Source: Marinospirillum sp. (GTDB lineage: Bacteria; Pseudomonadota; Gammaproteobacteria; Pseudomonadales; Halomonadaceae). From it: a DNA stretch of 7,490 nucleotides. The notes beneath the pieces are model-generated. The model saw only the letters and a program-made list of their open reading frames with translations, searched no databases and was not told the DNA's origin. A program made the translations under genes and the position numbers. Each line of letters begins with the position of its first letter. The first letter of the stretch is position 1. Where the stretch lies: NCBI RefSeq assembly GCF_014859565.1, contig NZ_JACUUA010000162.1, positions 1-7,490 of the forward strand, given 5' to 3'. Shown here piece after piece: positions 1-7,196 of the stretch.

Positions 1-233
1 CCATTTATATGGGTCAGGAACTCAGCTTCCGCCGCCCGGTAAAACTGGATGACACCCTGACCGTCACCCTGACTGTAAAAGACAAACAGGATGCCAAAAA
101 GATTGTGGAACTGGATTGTCTGGTCACTAACCAGAAGGGTGAAAAAGTGGTTACCGGCACCGCCAAGGTGATTGCCCCGTCAGAAAAAGTAGTACTGACC
201 GCTCCGACCCTGCCAAACATCACCATCGGTTAA
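1..233 (+). CDS. MaoC-like (R)-specific enoyl-CoA hydratase, C-terminal fragment
   Basis: This is the 3' end of a gene whose start lies before the window. The frame is open from base 3, giving 76 residues before TAA at 231-233. The reading begins Ile-Tyr-Met-Gly-Gln-Glu-Leu-x-Phe-Arg-Arg-Pro-Val. This is the beta-strand signature of the hot-dog fold in MaoC/PhaJ hydratases, followed by the usual D-T-L-T-V-T-x-T-V-K strand, a 'LDC..TNQ.GE.VV.G.A.V.AP' strand and a short tail. Such enzymes hydrate trans-2-enoyl-CoA to (R)-3-hydroxyacyl-CoA in the cytoplasm, feeding PHA synthesis or linking to fatty-acid oxidation. The catalytic Asp/His segment is normally N-terminal and lies outside the window, so activity cannot be judged. 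The methionine at base 9 is internal, not a start. It could also be the hydratase part of a larger protein. Confidence 0.8.
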   Translation, partial: IYMGQELSFRRPVKLDDTLTVTLTVKDKQDAKKIVELDCLVTNQKGEKVVTGTAKVIAPSEKVVLTAPTLPNITIG

Positions 234-243
234 TCTCGTCTAA

Positions 244-285
244 AGCCATTCCGTTTGTTCACCTCAGTTGACAAAAGGAATGGCT
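244..285. terminator. Bidirectional terminator-like hairpin between convergent genes
   Basis: Bases 244-252 (AGCCATTCC) pair perfectly with 277-285 (GGAATGGCT). After one G-A mismatch (253/276) five more pairs form (254-258 with 271-275), giving a stem of about 15 positions with a roughly 12-nt loop. It sits between the MaoC-type stop (233) and the regulator stop (264-266), and the regulator's TGA lies in the loop. The + strand continues GTTTCATTCTT, only a weak U-rich tract, and the - strand has none. Bidirectional termination or 3'-end protection is inferred from position and symmetry. Confidence 0.55.
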
Positions 286-737
286 GTTTCATTCTTGATC
301 TCGCGCAGGGCAAAGTTGGAGTTAACCTGTGCGATACCCTTCAGCGTAAAAATCTTCTCGTTCAGAAAACGGTCATAAGCCGGCATATCCGGTATTACCA
401 CCCGCAGAATAAAATCCGCCTGCCCGGTGGTGGCATAACACTGCAAAACCTCAGGATAGCCTCGGATCTGTGCTTCAAATTCAGTGGTGTTGTCGATGGA
501 GTGACGCAACAAAGTCACCATCACCAGTACGTTTAATGACTGACCCACCTGCGCTGGATTCACCAGCGCCACAAAACCCCGAATTACCCCGGATTCTTCC
601 AGTGCTTTTACCCTTCGCCAGCAAGCAGCCGGTGACAGACCAATTTTCTCAGCCAGATCCTGATTGCTGATGCGTCCATCCTGCTGCAAATATTGCAAGA
701 TGTGTTGATCGTATTTATCCAGTACAACACTAGGCAT
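264..737 (-). CDS. Lrp/AsnC family transcriptional regulator
   Basis: This 157-residue protein has the normal length and layout of the Lrp/AsnC (feast/famine) family. It opens with the family pattern L-D-x-x-D-x-x-I-L-x-x-L-Q-x-D-G-R (residues 6-22). A helix-turn-helix follows at about 24-44 (SNQDLAEKIGLSPAACWRRV) and then 'LEESGVIRGF'. Residues about 65-145 match the RAM effector-binding domain, including G-x-x-D-F-x-L-x-V at 105-112, the usual amino-acid-sensing and oligomer region. The ATG at 735-737 is preceded by a modest AAGAG-type ribosome site about 9 nt upstream. The gene diverges from the indolepyruvate oxidoreductase gene at 911, so its likely targets are itself and that gene, with an amino acid (possibly aromatic or branched-chain) as effector. 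The effector and target are inferences; the family call is secure. It need not be the orthologue of global Lrp. Confidence 0.95.
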   Translation of the reverse strand: MPSVVLDKYDQHILQYLQQDGRISNQDLAEKIGLSPAACWRRVKALEESGVIRGFVALVNPAQVGQSLNVLVMVTLLRHSIDNTTEFEAQIRGYPEVLQCYATTGQADFILRVVIPDMPAYDRFLNEKIFTLKGIAQVNSNFALREIKNETAIPFVN

Positions 738-910
738 GGCAAGTCACTCTTGTTGTTATTTTCTGACAGAAGAAATGATATTCATCAATAATAAAGAATA
801 ACGCAAGATTCTTGTGTGACAACCTGTTTGATCCTGTGTATTTGCAAGCACTTTTCTGACCTGAACCACTAGACTTCACTGCATAACAAATACAACAACC
901 GGTGAAGAAA
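738..910. other. Divergent intergenic region
   Basis: This 173-bp stretch separates the divergent regulator and oxidoreductase genes and is richer in A+T than the coding DNA around it, especially at 770-810. It must hold the promoters of both genes. The regulator side has a plausible -35/-10 pair. On the + strand I found no convincing pair: TTGCAA at 842-847 and TAGACT at 870-875 are separated by 22 nt, too far for a normal sigma-70 promoter. The oxidoreductase may therefore depend on an activator or another sigma factor. No small gene is credible here. Confidence 0.6.
795..822 (-). promoter_or_regulatory. Candidate promoter of the Lrp/AsnC-type gene
   Basis: Read on the - strand, TTGTCA (+ coordinates 817-822) matches the sigma-70 -35 box at 5 of 6 positions. 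A 16-nt spacer leads to TATTCT (795-800), which matches the -10 box at 4 of 6. Transcription would begin near 788, giving a leader of about 50 nt before the ATG at 737. A small palindrome ATGA-TAT-TCAT (775-785) lies just after the predicted start and the surroundings are A+T-rich, as is common for Lrp-type autoregulation sites. This is sequence resemblance only. Confidence 0.4.
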
Positions 911-913
911 ATG
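901..913 (+). promoter_or_regulatory. Ribosome binding site fixing the oxidoreductase start
   Basis: GGTGA at 901-905 lies 5 nt before the ATG at 911-913, a reasonable Shine-Dalgarno spacing. The in-frame GTG at 902 is part of this site and has no ribosome site of its own upstream (the sequence before it is TACAACAACC). The start at 911 is therefore preferred, giving Met-Ser-Thr-Lys as N terminus. Confidence 0.65.
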
Positions 914-3900
914 AGCACAAAGCTTGATGACTATCAGCTGGAAGACCGTTACACCCGCAACAATGGCCGTGTTTTTCTGACCGGTACTCAAGCATTGGTT
1001 CGTCTTGCCCTGCGTCAAGCCGAGCTGGATCACAAAAATGGCTTAAATACCGGCGGCATGGTCAGTGGTTACCGAGGATCCCCGCTGGGAGCCGTGGATC
1101 TGGAATTCTGGAAAGCTCGCCCCCTGCTGGAACAACACCAGATTGAATTTATTCCCGCCATCAATGAAGACCTAGCCGCCACCCTGCTGATGGGCACCCA
1201 GCAGGTCGAAACGGACCCAGATCGACAGGTGGATGGTGTTTTTGGTCTCTGGTATGGCAAAGGACCCGGTGTGGATCGCTCCGGTGATGCACTAAAACAC
1301 GGCAATGCTTATGGCAGCTCACCCCACGGCGGTGTATTGGTCGTAGCCGGTGATGATCACGGCTGTGTGTCTTCCTCCATGCCGCATCAGTCGGATGTGG
1401 CCTTCCAGTCATGGTTTATGCCCGTCATTCATCCAGCCAGCGTAGCGGAATATGAGTCTTTTGGCCTGTGGGGTTATGCGCTGTCACGTTATTCCGGCTG
1501 CTGGGTGGGTTTTAAAGCCGTATCAGAAACCGTGGAAAGTGCTGCCTCGGTTGAAGTGCCACCCCTACCGGAGTTCGTGATTCCGGATGACTTCACACCG
1601 CCTGCCGATGGCTTGCATTACCGCTGGCCGGATCTACCCGGCCCGCAACTGGAAACACGCATCGAACACAAACTGGCAGCGGTGCAGGCCTTTGCCCGTG
1701 CCAATCCGATTGATCAACGTGTTCTGGATCTGCCGGAAGCTCGTTTTGGTCTGGTCACTACCGGCAAGGCGCATCTTGATCTGCTGGAAGCACTGCAACT
1801 GCTGGGACTGGATGAAGCCCGTTTACGGCAGTTGGGTATCGACATTTACAAAGTAGGTATGGTGTGGCCGCTGAACCGTCAGGGTGTACTGGAGTTTGTG
1901 CACGGTAAGCAGGAAATTCTGGTGATCGAAGAAAAACGCGGCATTATCGAAAGCCAGATCAAGGAATACATGTCCGAACCGGATCATCCCGGTGAAGTGC
2001 TAATCACCGGCAAACAGGATGAACAGGGACAACCCCTGATTCCTTATGTCGGTGTGCTCAGCCCCCTGTTACTGGCCGGGTTTGTCGCCCAGCGCCTGCA
2101 GCGATTTTTTGGGCTGGATTTTAATGACCAACTGCAAACCCTGAATGCAGCCTGCTTACAAGCCGAAGATCCTGGTGGTGCCCGTCGGCTGCCTTATTTC
2201 TGTTCCGGCTGCCCGCATAACATCTCCACCAAAGTACCCGAAGGCAGCAAAGCACTGGCTGGTATCGGTTGCCATGTGATGGCCACCTGGATGGGTCGCC
2301 AGACGGAATCCTTGATCCAGATGGGGGGTGAGGGAGTCAACTGGGTGGGGCGTAGCCGTTTCACCGGCAAGGGTCATATCTTCCAGAACCTTGGTGAAGG
2401 CACTTGGTTCCATTCCGGCTCCATGGCGGTTCGGCAAGCCGTTGCAGCGGCTACCAACATCACCTACAAGATCCTGTTTAACGATGCCGTAGCCATGACG
2501 GGTGGTCAGCCGGTGGATGGTGCAGTGAGTGTGCCCATGATTGCCCGTCAGTCTCTGGATGAAGGTGTGAAGAAAGTGGTGGTAGTCACGGATGAGCCGG
2601 AAAAATATCAGCACATGCCGCTGCCTGCCGGTATCACAGTGCATCACCGCGATGAAATGGACAGCCTGCAACGTCAACTGCGGGAAATTCCCGGCTGCAC
2701 GGTGCTGATTTATGACCAGACTTGCGCTGCTGAAAAACGCCGTCGCCGCAAACGTGGCTTGTTTCCTGATCCGGCTAAACGAGTGATGATCAATCCTCAC
2801 GTCTGTGAAGGTTGTGGTGACTGTTCGGTGCAATCCAATTGCCTGTCGGTGGTACCACGAGAAACTCCGCTGGGACGCAAACGTCAGATTGATCAATCTT
2901 CCTGCAACAAGGATTATTCCTGTGTGCAGGGCTTCTGTCCCAGTTTTGTGACTATTGAAGGCGGGCAATTACGCAAGGGAGAAGGTCTGGCCGTTGATGC
3001 CGTTTTTCAACAGCGTATTGCAGCACTGCCAGCACCTCAGCAAGTGGAGCTGCAACAACCCTATAACCTGTTGATCTGTGGTGTGGGAGGTACAGGTGTC
3101 ATCACCATCGGCCAGCTGATCACCATGGCTGCTCATCTGGAAGGCAAGGGTTCCAGCGTGCTGGATTTTACCGGTTTTGCCCAGAAAGGCGGCAGTGTGA
3201 TCAGCTTTGTCCGTCTGGCAACTCAGCCACAACACCTGCATCAGGTGCGTATCGAAAACGGTCAGACCCATGCATTACTGGCCTGTGACCTGCTGGGTGC
3301 CACTTCTGCCCGTGCCCTGCCACTGTTGCATCAGGGACAAACTCGCATGGTCTGTAACGAAGCCGAACTGCCTTCCGCTGATTATGTATTACAGCGTGAT
3401 GCCAGCATGGGGGTAAACCAACGCCTGGAGCTGCTGCGTCATGCTGCAGCTGAGGAGGGTTTTTTCAGCTTTAATGCCAACCGTCTGGCAGAACGCCTGA
3501 TGGGTGACAGCGTTTATACCAACGTATTAATGCTGGGTTATACCTGGCAGCAGGGTTTGATACCTGTCTCTGAAACTGCGCTGCTGCGTGCCATAGAGAT
3601 GAATGGTGTCACGGTGGATCTGAACAAACAGGCTTTTGCCTGGGGACGTCTGGCTGCAGCCGAACCACAACAGCTTGAACAACAACTGGATCACCAACCA
3701 CTGCCGGAATCTGCCTCACTGGATGAACGCATCCATCACCACATCCGTTACCTGACGCACTGGCAGAATCAACGCTGGGCTGAGGGTTATCAACAGCAGA
3801 TCGAAGCCATGCGTCAGGCTGAAATCCAGCTGCTGCAAACAACGAGTGCCACTGAATCCCCCTCTCTGCCGTTGACAGAAGCCGTAGCCACCCAGCTGTT

Positions 3901-4399
3901 CCGACTGATGAGTTACAAGGATGAATACGAAGTGGCACGGTTATTCACCCGCACCGATTTTCTGGATGAAATCAAACAGACCTTCAGTGGTTCATGGCAA
4001 TTACATTTCCACATGGCACCACCCCTGCTGAACTTCGGCAAAGACGCTGCCGGTCGCCCAAAAAAACGCCGTTTTGGTCGCTGGTTACTACCGATATTAA
4101 GCCTGCTGGCAAAAATGAAAGGCCTGCGCAACACAGCACTTGATCCTTTCCGCTTCAGCCATGACCGCAAACTGGATCAACAACTATTGGCGGATTATCA
4201 GCAATTGATAACTGAGCTAGTACAGGGACTCAAAGCGGAGAACTACACCACGGCAATAACACTGGCACGCCTGCCGGAAGAAATTCGTGGTTTTGGACCG
4301 GTGCGGGAAGCCGCAGCAAGTAAAACCAGAACACAACAAAAACAGCTGCTGAAGGAATTTCGCGAAGGTAAACCCGTCACCCTCGCTGTGGCTGTGTAA
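911..4399 (+). CDS. Fused indolepyruvate:ferredoxin oxidoreductase family protein (2-oxoacid oxidoreductase)
   Basis: This 1162-residue cytoplasmic enzyme is a single-chain version of the alpha and beta (IorA/IorB-like) 2-oxoacid:ferredoxin oxidoreductases. They oxidatively decarboxylate aryl- or branched 2-oxoacids to acyl-CoA, passing electrons to ferredoxin. Domains in order: pyrimidine-binding (about 20-210, with N-E-D at 85-87 and G-K-G-P-G-V-D-R at 116-123); a linking domain; TPP-binding (about 425-600), with C-S-G-C-P-H at 431-436, G-I-G-C-H ending near 455, G-E-G-T at 495-498 and N-D at 524-525. A basic run (609-615) precedes cysteines 632, 635, 638, 644, then 665, 671, 676 for Fe-S clusters. 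The gamma domain starts near 718 with G-x-G-G-T-G-V (724-730) and F-A-Q-K-G-G (756-761). A C-terminal DUF6537-like tail begins about 1000 (M-S-Y-K-D-E-Y-E-V-A-R-L). Length suits the fused bacterial family. No ferredoxin gene adjoins. The exact substrate is inferred, with aromatic amino-acid breakdown most likely; the divergent Lrp-type gene is the likely regulator. Confidence 0.93.
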   Translation: MSTKLDDYQLEDRYTRNNGRVFLTGTQALVRLALRQAELDHKNGLNTGGMVSGYRGSPLGAVDLEFWKARPLLEQHQIEFIPAINEDLAATLLMGTQQVETDPDRQVDGVFGLWYGKGPGVDRSGDALKHGNAYGSSPHGGVLVVAGDDHGCVSSSMPHQSDVAFQSWFMPVIHPASVAEYESFGLWGYALSRYSGCWVGFKAVSETVESAASVEVPPLPEFVIPDDFTPPADGLHYRWPDLPGPQLETRIEHKLAAVQAFARANPIDQRVLDLPEARFGLVTTGKAHLDLLEALQLLGLDEARLRQLGIDIYKVGMVWPLNRQGVLEFVHGKQEILVIEEKRGIIESQIKEYMSEPDHPGEVLITGKQDEQGQPLIPYVGVLSPLLLAGFVAQRLQRFFGLDFNDQLQTLNAACLQAEDPGGARRLPYFCSGCPHNISTKVPEGSKALAGIGCHVMATWMGRQTESLIQMGGEGVNWVGRSRFTGKGHIFQNLGEGTWFHSGSMAVRQAVAAATNITYKILFNDAVAMTGGQPVDGAVSVPMIARQSLDEGVKKVVVVTDEPEKYQHMPLPAGITVHHRDEMDSLQRQLREIPGCTVLIYDQTCAAEKRRRRKRGLFPDPAKRVMINPHVCEGCGDCSVQSNCLSVVPRETPLGRKRQIDQSSCNKDYSCVQGFCPSFVTIEGGQLRKGEGLAVDAVFQQRIAALPAPQQVELQQPYNLLICGVGGTGVITIGQLITMAAHLEGKGSSVLDFTGFAQKGGSVISFVRLATQPQHLHQVRIENGQTHALLACDLLGATSARALPLLHQGQTRMVCNEAELPSADYVLQRDASMGVNQRLELLRHAAAEEGFFSFNANRLAERLMGDSVYTNVLMLGYTWQQGLIPVSETALLRAIEMNGVTVDLNKQAFAWGRLAAAEPQQLEQQLDHQPLPESASLDERIHHHIRYLTHWQNQRWAEGYQQQIEAMRQAEIQLLQTTSATESPSLPLTEAVATQLFRLMSYKDEYEVARLFTRTDFLDEIKQTFSGSWQLHFHMAPPLLNFGKDAAGRPKKRRFGRWLLPILSLLAKMKGLRNTALDPFRFSHDRKLDQQLLADYQQLITELVQGLKAENYTTAITLARLPEEIRGFGPVREAAASKTRTQQKQLLKEFREGKPVTLAVAV

Positions 4400-4401
4400 A
4401 G

Positions 4402-4437
4402 AGTTATTGGCAGATCAGGACGGGTCTGCCAATAACT
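4402..4437. terminator. Perfect 13-bp inverted repeat between convergent genes
   Basis: AGTTATTGGCAGA (4402-4414) is exactly complementary to TCTGCCAATAACT (4425-4437), with a 10-nt loop. It starts 3 nt after the oxidoreductase stop (4397-4399). The TGA of the - strand phosphatase gene (4415-4417) lies in the loop, so one arm is made of that gene's last codons. The stem is strong, but no long T run follows on either strand (only CTTTA on the - strand). A bidirectional terminator or 3'-end stabiliser for both transcripts is the best reading. Confidence 0.7.
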
Positions 4438-5110
4438 GGCTGACTTCTCGGATAGACAGATAACCCTTCATTTGCGGGGCACAGATGCCGGTTTCCAGAT
4501 AATGCACATTACCCAGACGGGTGGGTTCGGGAACTAGAGTATGACCACAGGCGACTGCATCAATATGGCGGATAGGATAATTCAGACTGCTGCGCAGGCG
4601 CGTACGTCTGGTGGTGGAGACTTCCAGCAGCTGGTTATCCAGCTCACCACGCCAGTGACGCAGGCAGTTCCAGTCATCCTGTGGCACTTCAGCATGAATG
4701 ATGCCCAGTTGCCGCCCCTTGCAGGGCACTTCCAGCGCCAAGGGCATTTTTTCCAGAATCAGTTGTGCCATGTCCTGCAACTCTTCATCCGTGTACAGCG
4801 AACTCCAGCGACCACCATTCAGCAACCAGGTCATGCTGACATCTGCATCACCGGCTAGGCTGTGAATCAGAAAACGCTCATGATTACCCTGCACCGAAAA
4901 AAACCACGACTCTTTAAGCAGTTCCAGACAACGCACCGAATCTGGCCCCCGGTCAATTAGATCACCCACTGCCAGCAGCCGGTCACAGGTTGCATCAAAA
5001 CGAAGTTCATCCAATCGCTGCATCAACGGTGTGTAATAACCGTGCAGGTCACCCACCACAAAATCCCGACCACGGGTGTTTTCTGTCAAAATTTTCAGGA
5101 TACGTGTCAT
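4415..5110 (-). CDS. PPP-family metallophosphatase (PrpA/ApaH-like serine/threonine phosphatase)
   Basis: This 231-residue protein carries every hallmark of the PPP metallophosphoesterase fold: G-D-L-H-G (20-24), G-D-L-I-D-R-G (49-55), G-N-H-E (75-78), then metal-binding His139 in 'IIHAEVP' and His190 in 'ACGHT'. These residues bind two divalent metals. It resembles bacterial PrpA/PrpB and the phage lambda phosphatase in length and layout. ApaH, the diadenosine tetraphosphatase, shares the motifs but is usually longer (about 270-280 residues). A protein or small-phosphoester substrate is likely; which one cannot be read from sequence. No signal peptide is visible. The ATG overlaps the stop of the VWA gene (ATGA at 5107-5110), and GGGAG lies 8 nt before the start, so translation is probably coupled. 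It is the last gene of the moxR-VWA operon, suggesting work on a target or component of that machine. Confidence 0.92.
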   Translation of the reverse strand: MTRILKILTENTRGRDFVVGDLHGYYTPLMQRLDELRFDATCDRLLAVGDLIDRGPDSVRCLELLKESWFFSVQGNHERFLIHSLAGDADVSMTWLLNGGRWSSLYTDEELQDMAQLILEKMPLALEVPCKGRQLGIIHAEVPQDDWNCLRHWRGELDNQLLEVSTTRRTRLRSSLNYPIRHIDAVACGHTLVPEPTRLGNVHYLETGICAPQMKGYLSIREVSQLLADPS

Positions 5111-6282
5111 TTAACCAGCTCCCGCATGGCGGCATCCAGCCCTTCCAGCGTCAGCGGAAACATGCGGTTGTGCACCAGCTGCCGTAACATACCGGTGGAT
5201 TGGGTGTACTCCCAGTATTTTTCCGGTACCGGATTCAGCCATACCACCCGGTTCCAGGTATCCGTCACACGTTTCATCCAGACCTGCCCCGGTTCATCAT
5301 TAAAATGCTCCACACTGCCACCAGCCATAGCCACTTCATAAGGCGACATGGACGCATCCCCGACAAAAATCACCTTATAATCTGAACCATACTTGTGCAG
5401 CAGATCCAGTGTTGAAGTTCGTTCATTAAAGCGTCGATTATTATCTTTCCACACCGATTCATACAGGCAGTTGTGAAAGTAAAAGTGTTCCAGATGCTTA
5501 AACTCGGTACGGCAGGCGGTGAACAACTCCTCCACCAATTCAATGTGGTCATCCATTGAGCCACCCACGTCCAACAGCAACAACACCTTCACGGCATTGT
5601 GTTTTTCCCGCACCATCTGTAAATCCAGATGCCCGGCATTACGAGCCGTAGCACGAATGGTGCCATCCAGATCCAGCTCTTCCGCTGCGCCGGTACGGGC
5701 AAACTTACGCAGTCGCTTAAGTGCCACCTGAATATTACGGTTGCTCAGTCCCTGGGCATCATCAAAATTACGGAACTCACGTTTTTCCCAGACCTTGACC
5801 GCACGACGATTTTTGGACTGACCACCCACCCGGATGCCTTCTGGATGATAACCACCGTGACCAAAAGGTGACGTACCACCAGTGCCCACCCACTTGTTAC
5901 CGCCGGCATGGCGCTCTTTCTGTTCTTCCAGCCGCTTTTGGAACTCTTCCATCAGTTTTTCGAGACTACCGAGGCTCTGAATTTTCTGGCGATCTTCTTC
6001 ACTCAGGTATTTCTCAAAGGTCTGACGCAACCAGTCATCAGGAATCACCTTCTGCAACAGCTCATCCAGACTGCCGATACCTTCAAAATAACTGGAAAAT
6101 GCTAGATCAAAACGATCATAGTATTTTTCATCCTTGACCAGACAGGTACGTGCCAGCAGGTAAAAATCTTCCTGATCAGCAAAACCCAGATCCGACTGCA
6201 ACGCACGAATCAAATCCAGCAGCTCACGCGGAGTTGCCGGTACACCTGCGGCGCGAACTTCCTGAAAAAAATCAATCAGCAT
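5107..6282 (-). CDS. CoxE-like VWA domain-containing protein
   Basis: This 391-residue cytoplasmic protein has no signal peptide or membrane segment. Residues about 1-120 are helical and charged, with a likely coiled coil near 95-123. A Gly/His-rich linker follows at 125-154 (W-V-G-T-G-G-T-S-P-F-G-x-G-G, then H-P-E-G-I-R-V-G-G), which I recall as a conserved signature of the COG3825/CoxE-like VWA group. The VWA domain begins near 230 with a MIDAS-type motif D-V-G-G-S (238-242), in which Gly replaces the first Ser of D-x-S-x-S; D-A-S-M-S from Asp309 lies further on. Such proteins partner MoxR AAA+ ATPases and present targets for metal-centre insertion or activation, as in the CoxD/CoxE and CbbQ/CbbO systems. 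It starts 6 nt after the moxR stop with a weak ribosome site, so coupling is probable. The target is unknown. Confidence 0.92.
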   Translation of the reverse strand: MLIDFFQEVRAAGVPATPRELLDLIRALQSDLGFADQEDFYLLARTCLVKDEKYYDRFDLAFSSYFEGIGSLDELLQKVIPDDWLRQTFEKYLSEEDRQKIQSLGSLEKLMEEFQKRLEEQKERHAGGNKWVGTGGTSPFGHGGYHPEGIRVGGQSKNRRAVKVWEKREFRNFDDAQGLSNRNIQVALKRLRKFARTGAAEELDLDGTIRATARNAGHLDLQMVREKHNAVKVLLLLDVGGSMDDHIELVEELFTACRTEFKHLEHFYFHNCLYESVWKDNNRRFNERTSTLDLLHKYGSDYKVIFVGDASMSPYEVAMAGGSVEHFNDEPGQVWMKRVTDTWNRVVWLNPVPEKYWEYTQSTGMLRQLVHNRMFPLTLEGLDAAMRELVK

Positions 6283-6288
6283 GGGATA

Positions 6289-7134
6289 TCAACGACTCTG
6301 CCGACGCATCATAAATGCCAGACGTTCCAGCAGACTGGCATCCTGTTCATTTTTTACCAGTGCACCACACAGGGGTGGCACCGCACTGGCAGAGTCTTTT
6401 TCCAGCAACACTTCACGCGCCAGATCATCCGCCATCAACAGCTTGATCCAGTCCACCAACTCCGAGGTACTGGGTTTTTTCTTCAGGCCGGCAATGTCGC
6501 GTAGATCATAAAAGACTTCCAGCGCCTTTTGCACCAGTTGTTGCTGAACGTCTGGGAAGTGCACGTCGATGATCTGCTTCATGGTGTCTTTGTCCGGGAA
6601 GCGGATATAGTGGAAAAAACAACGACGCAGAAAAGCATCCGGCAGTTCTTTTTCATTGTTGGAGGTGATGATCACCACCGGACGCTGAGTCGCTTTGACG
6701 GTTTGCTGGGTTTCATAAACATAAAACTCCATACGATCCAACTCCAGCAGCAGGTCGTTGGGGAATTCAATATCAGCCTTGTCCACTTCATCAATCAGCA
6801 GCACTGCCTGCTTTTCACTGGTAAAGGCTTCCCACAATTTGCCAGGCACTATGTAGTTGCTGATGTCATGCACCTTATCCGTACCCAGCTGGGAATCACG
6901 CAGGCGGGATACTGCATCGTATTCATACAACCCCTGCTGTGCCTTGGTGGTGGATTTGACGTGCCAGGTGATCAGCGGCATATCCAGTGCTGCGGCCACT
7001 TCTTCAGCCAGCAGGGTTTTGCCGGTGCCGGGTTCACCCTTGATCAACAAGGGGCGCTGCAGGGTAATGGCGGCGTTCACCGCCAGCTGTAATTCGTCAG
7101 TGGCGACGTAGTTTTGAGTTCCGGTGAATTTCAT
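6289..7134 (-). CDS. MoxR-family AAA+ ATPase
   Basis: This 281-residue protein is a compact MoxR-type AAA+ ATPase. Walker A is G-E-P-G-T-G-K-T at 33-40, Walker B is L-L-I-D-E-V-D-K at 112-119, and the sensor-1 region is V-V-I-I-T-S-N-N at 153-160. It is followed by E-L-P-D-A-F-L-R-R-C-F (163-173), which contains the usual arginine-finger residues. The C-terminal lid runs from about 185 to 281. MoxR ATPases form hexameric rings that remodel or help mature other proteins together with a VWA partner, here encoded immediately downstream. The start at 7132-7134 has AAAGAG about 6 nt upstream. It heads a three-gene unit with the VWA and phosphatase genes. It resembles CoxD-type members, but no CO-dehydrogenase genes are in view, so I assign no symbol. 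Confidence 0.95.
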   Translation of the reverse strand: MKFTGTQNYVATDELQLAVNAAITLQRPLLIKGEPGTGKTLLAEEVAAALDMPLITWHVKSTTKAQQGLYEYDAVSRLRDSQLGTDKVHDISNYIVPGKLWEAFTSEKQAVLLIDEVDKADIEFPNDLLLELDRMEFYVYETQQTVKATQRPVVIITSNNEKELPDAFLRRCFFHYIRFPDKDTMKQIIDVHFPDVQQQLVQKALEVFYDLRDIAGLKKKPSTSELVDWIKLLMADDLAREVLLEKDSASAVPPLCGALVKNEQDASLLERLAFMMRRQSR

Positions 7135-7180
7135 GGTGATCTCTTTTTGAACGGACAGCTTCAGAAACAGGAGTGATGCA

Positions 7181-7196
7181 GCAGAGTCTACTCTGC
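7181..7196. repeat. 16-bp palindrome upstream of moxR
   Basis: GCAGAGT (7181-7187) and ACTCTGC (7190-7196) are perfect inverted repeats around a 2-bp centre. The element lies 47 bp before the moxR start codon and overlaps the candidate -10 box of that operon. It could be an operator for a dimeric regulator. It could also fold as a 6-bp stem with a 4-nt loop, but no T run follows, which argues against an intrinsic terminator for the upstream gene. Confidence 0.5.

Noticed and set aside
842..875. TTGCAA ... TAGACT as a + strand promoter for the oxidoreductase
   Set aside because: The 22-nt spacing is too long for a sigma-70 promoter.
902..904. GTG as start of the oxidoreductase, adding three residues
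   Set aside because: It lies inside the probable ribosome site of the ATG at 911 and has no upstream site of its own.
730..918. 62-residue - strand frame in the divergent intergenic region
   Set aside because: It overlaps both neighbouring starts, covers the A+T-rich promoter area and has no credible ribosome site or homology.
2156..2968. 270-residue open frame on the - strand
   Set aside because: It lies wholly inside the well-supported oxidoreductase gene, has no recognisable domain and a His/Thr-rich composition typical of an antisense shadow frame.
6529..7092. 187-residue open frame on the + strand
   Set aside because: It is antisense to the MoxR ATPase gene, whose Walker motifs are clear; no family resemblance and low-complexity hydrophobic/His/Gln content.
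7181..7196. Palindrome as an intrinsic terminator of the amidotransferase gene
   Set aside because: The stem is short and is not followed by a T run on the - strand; an operator role fits better.
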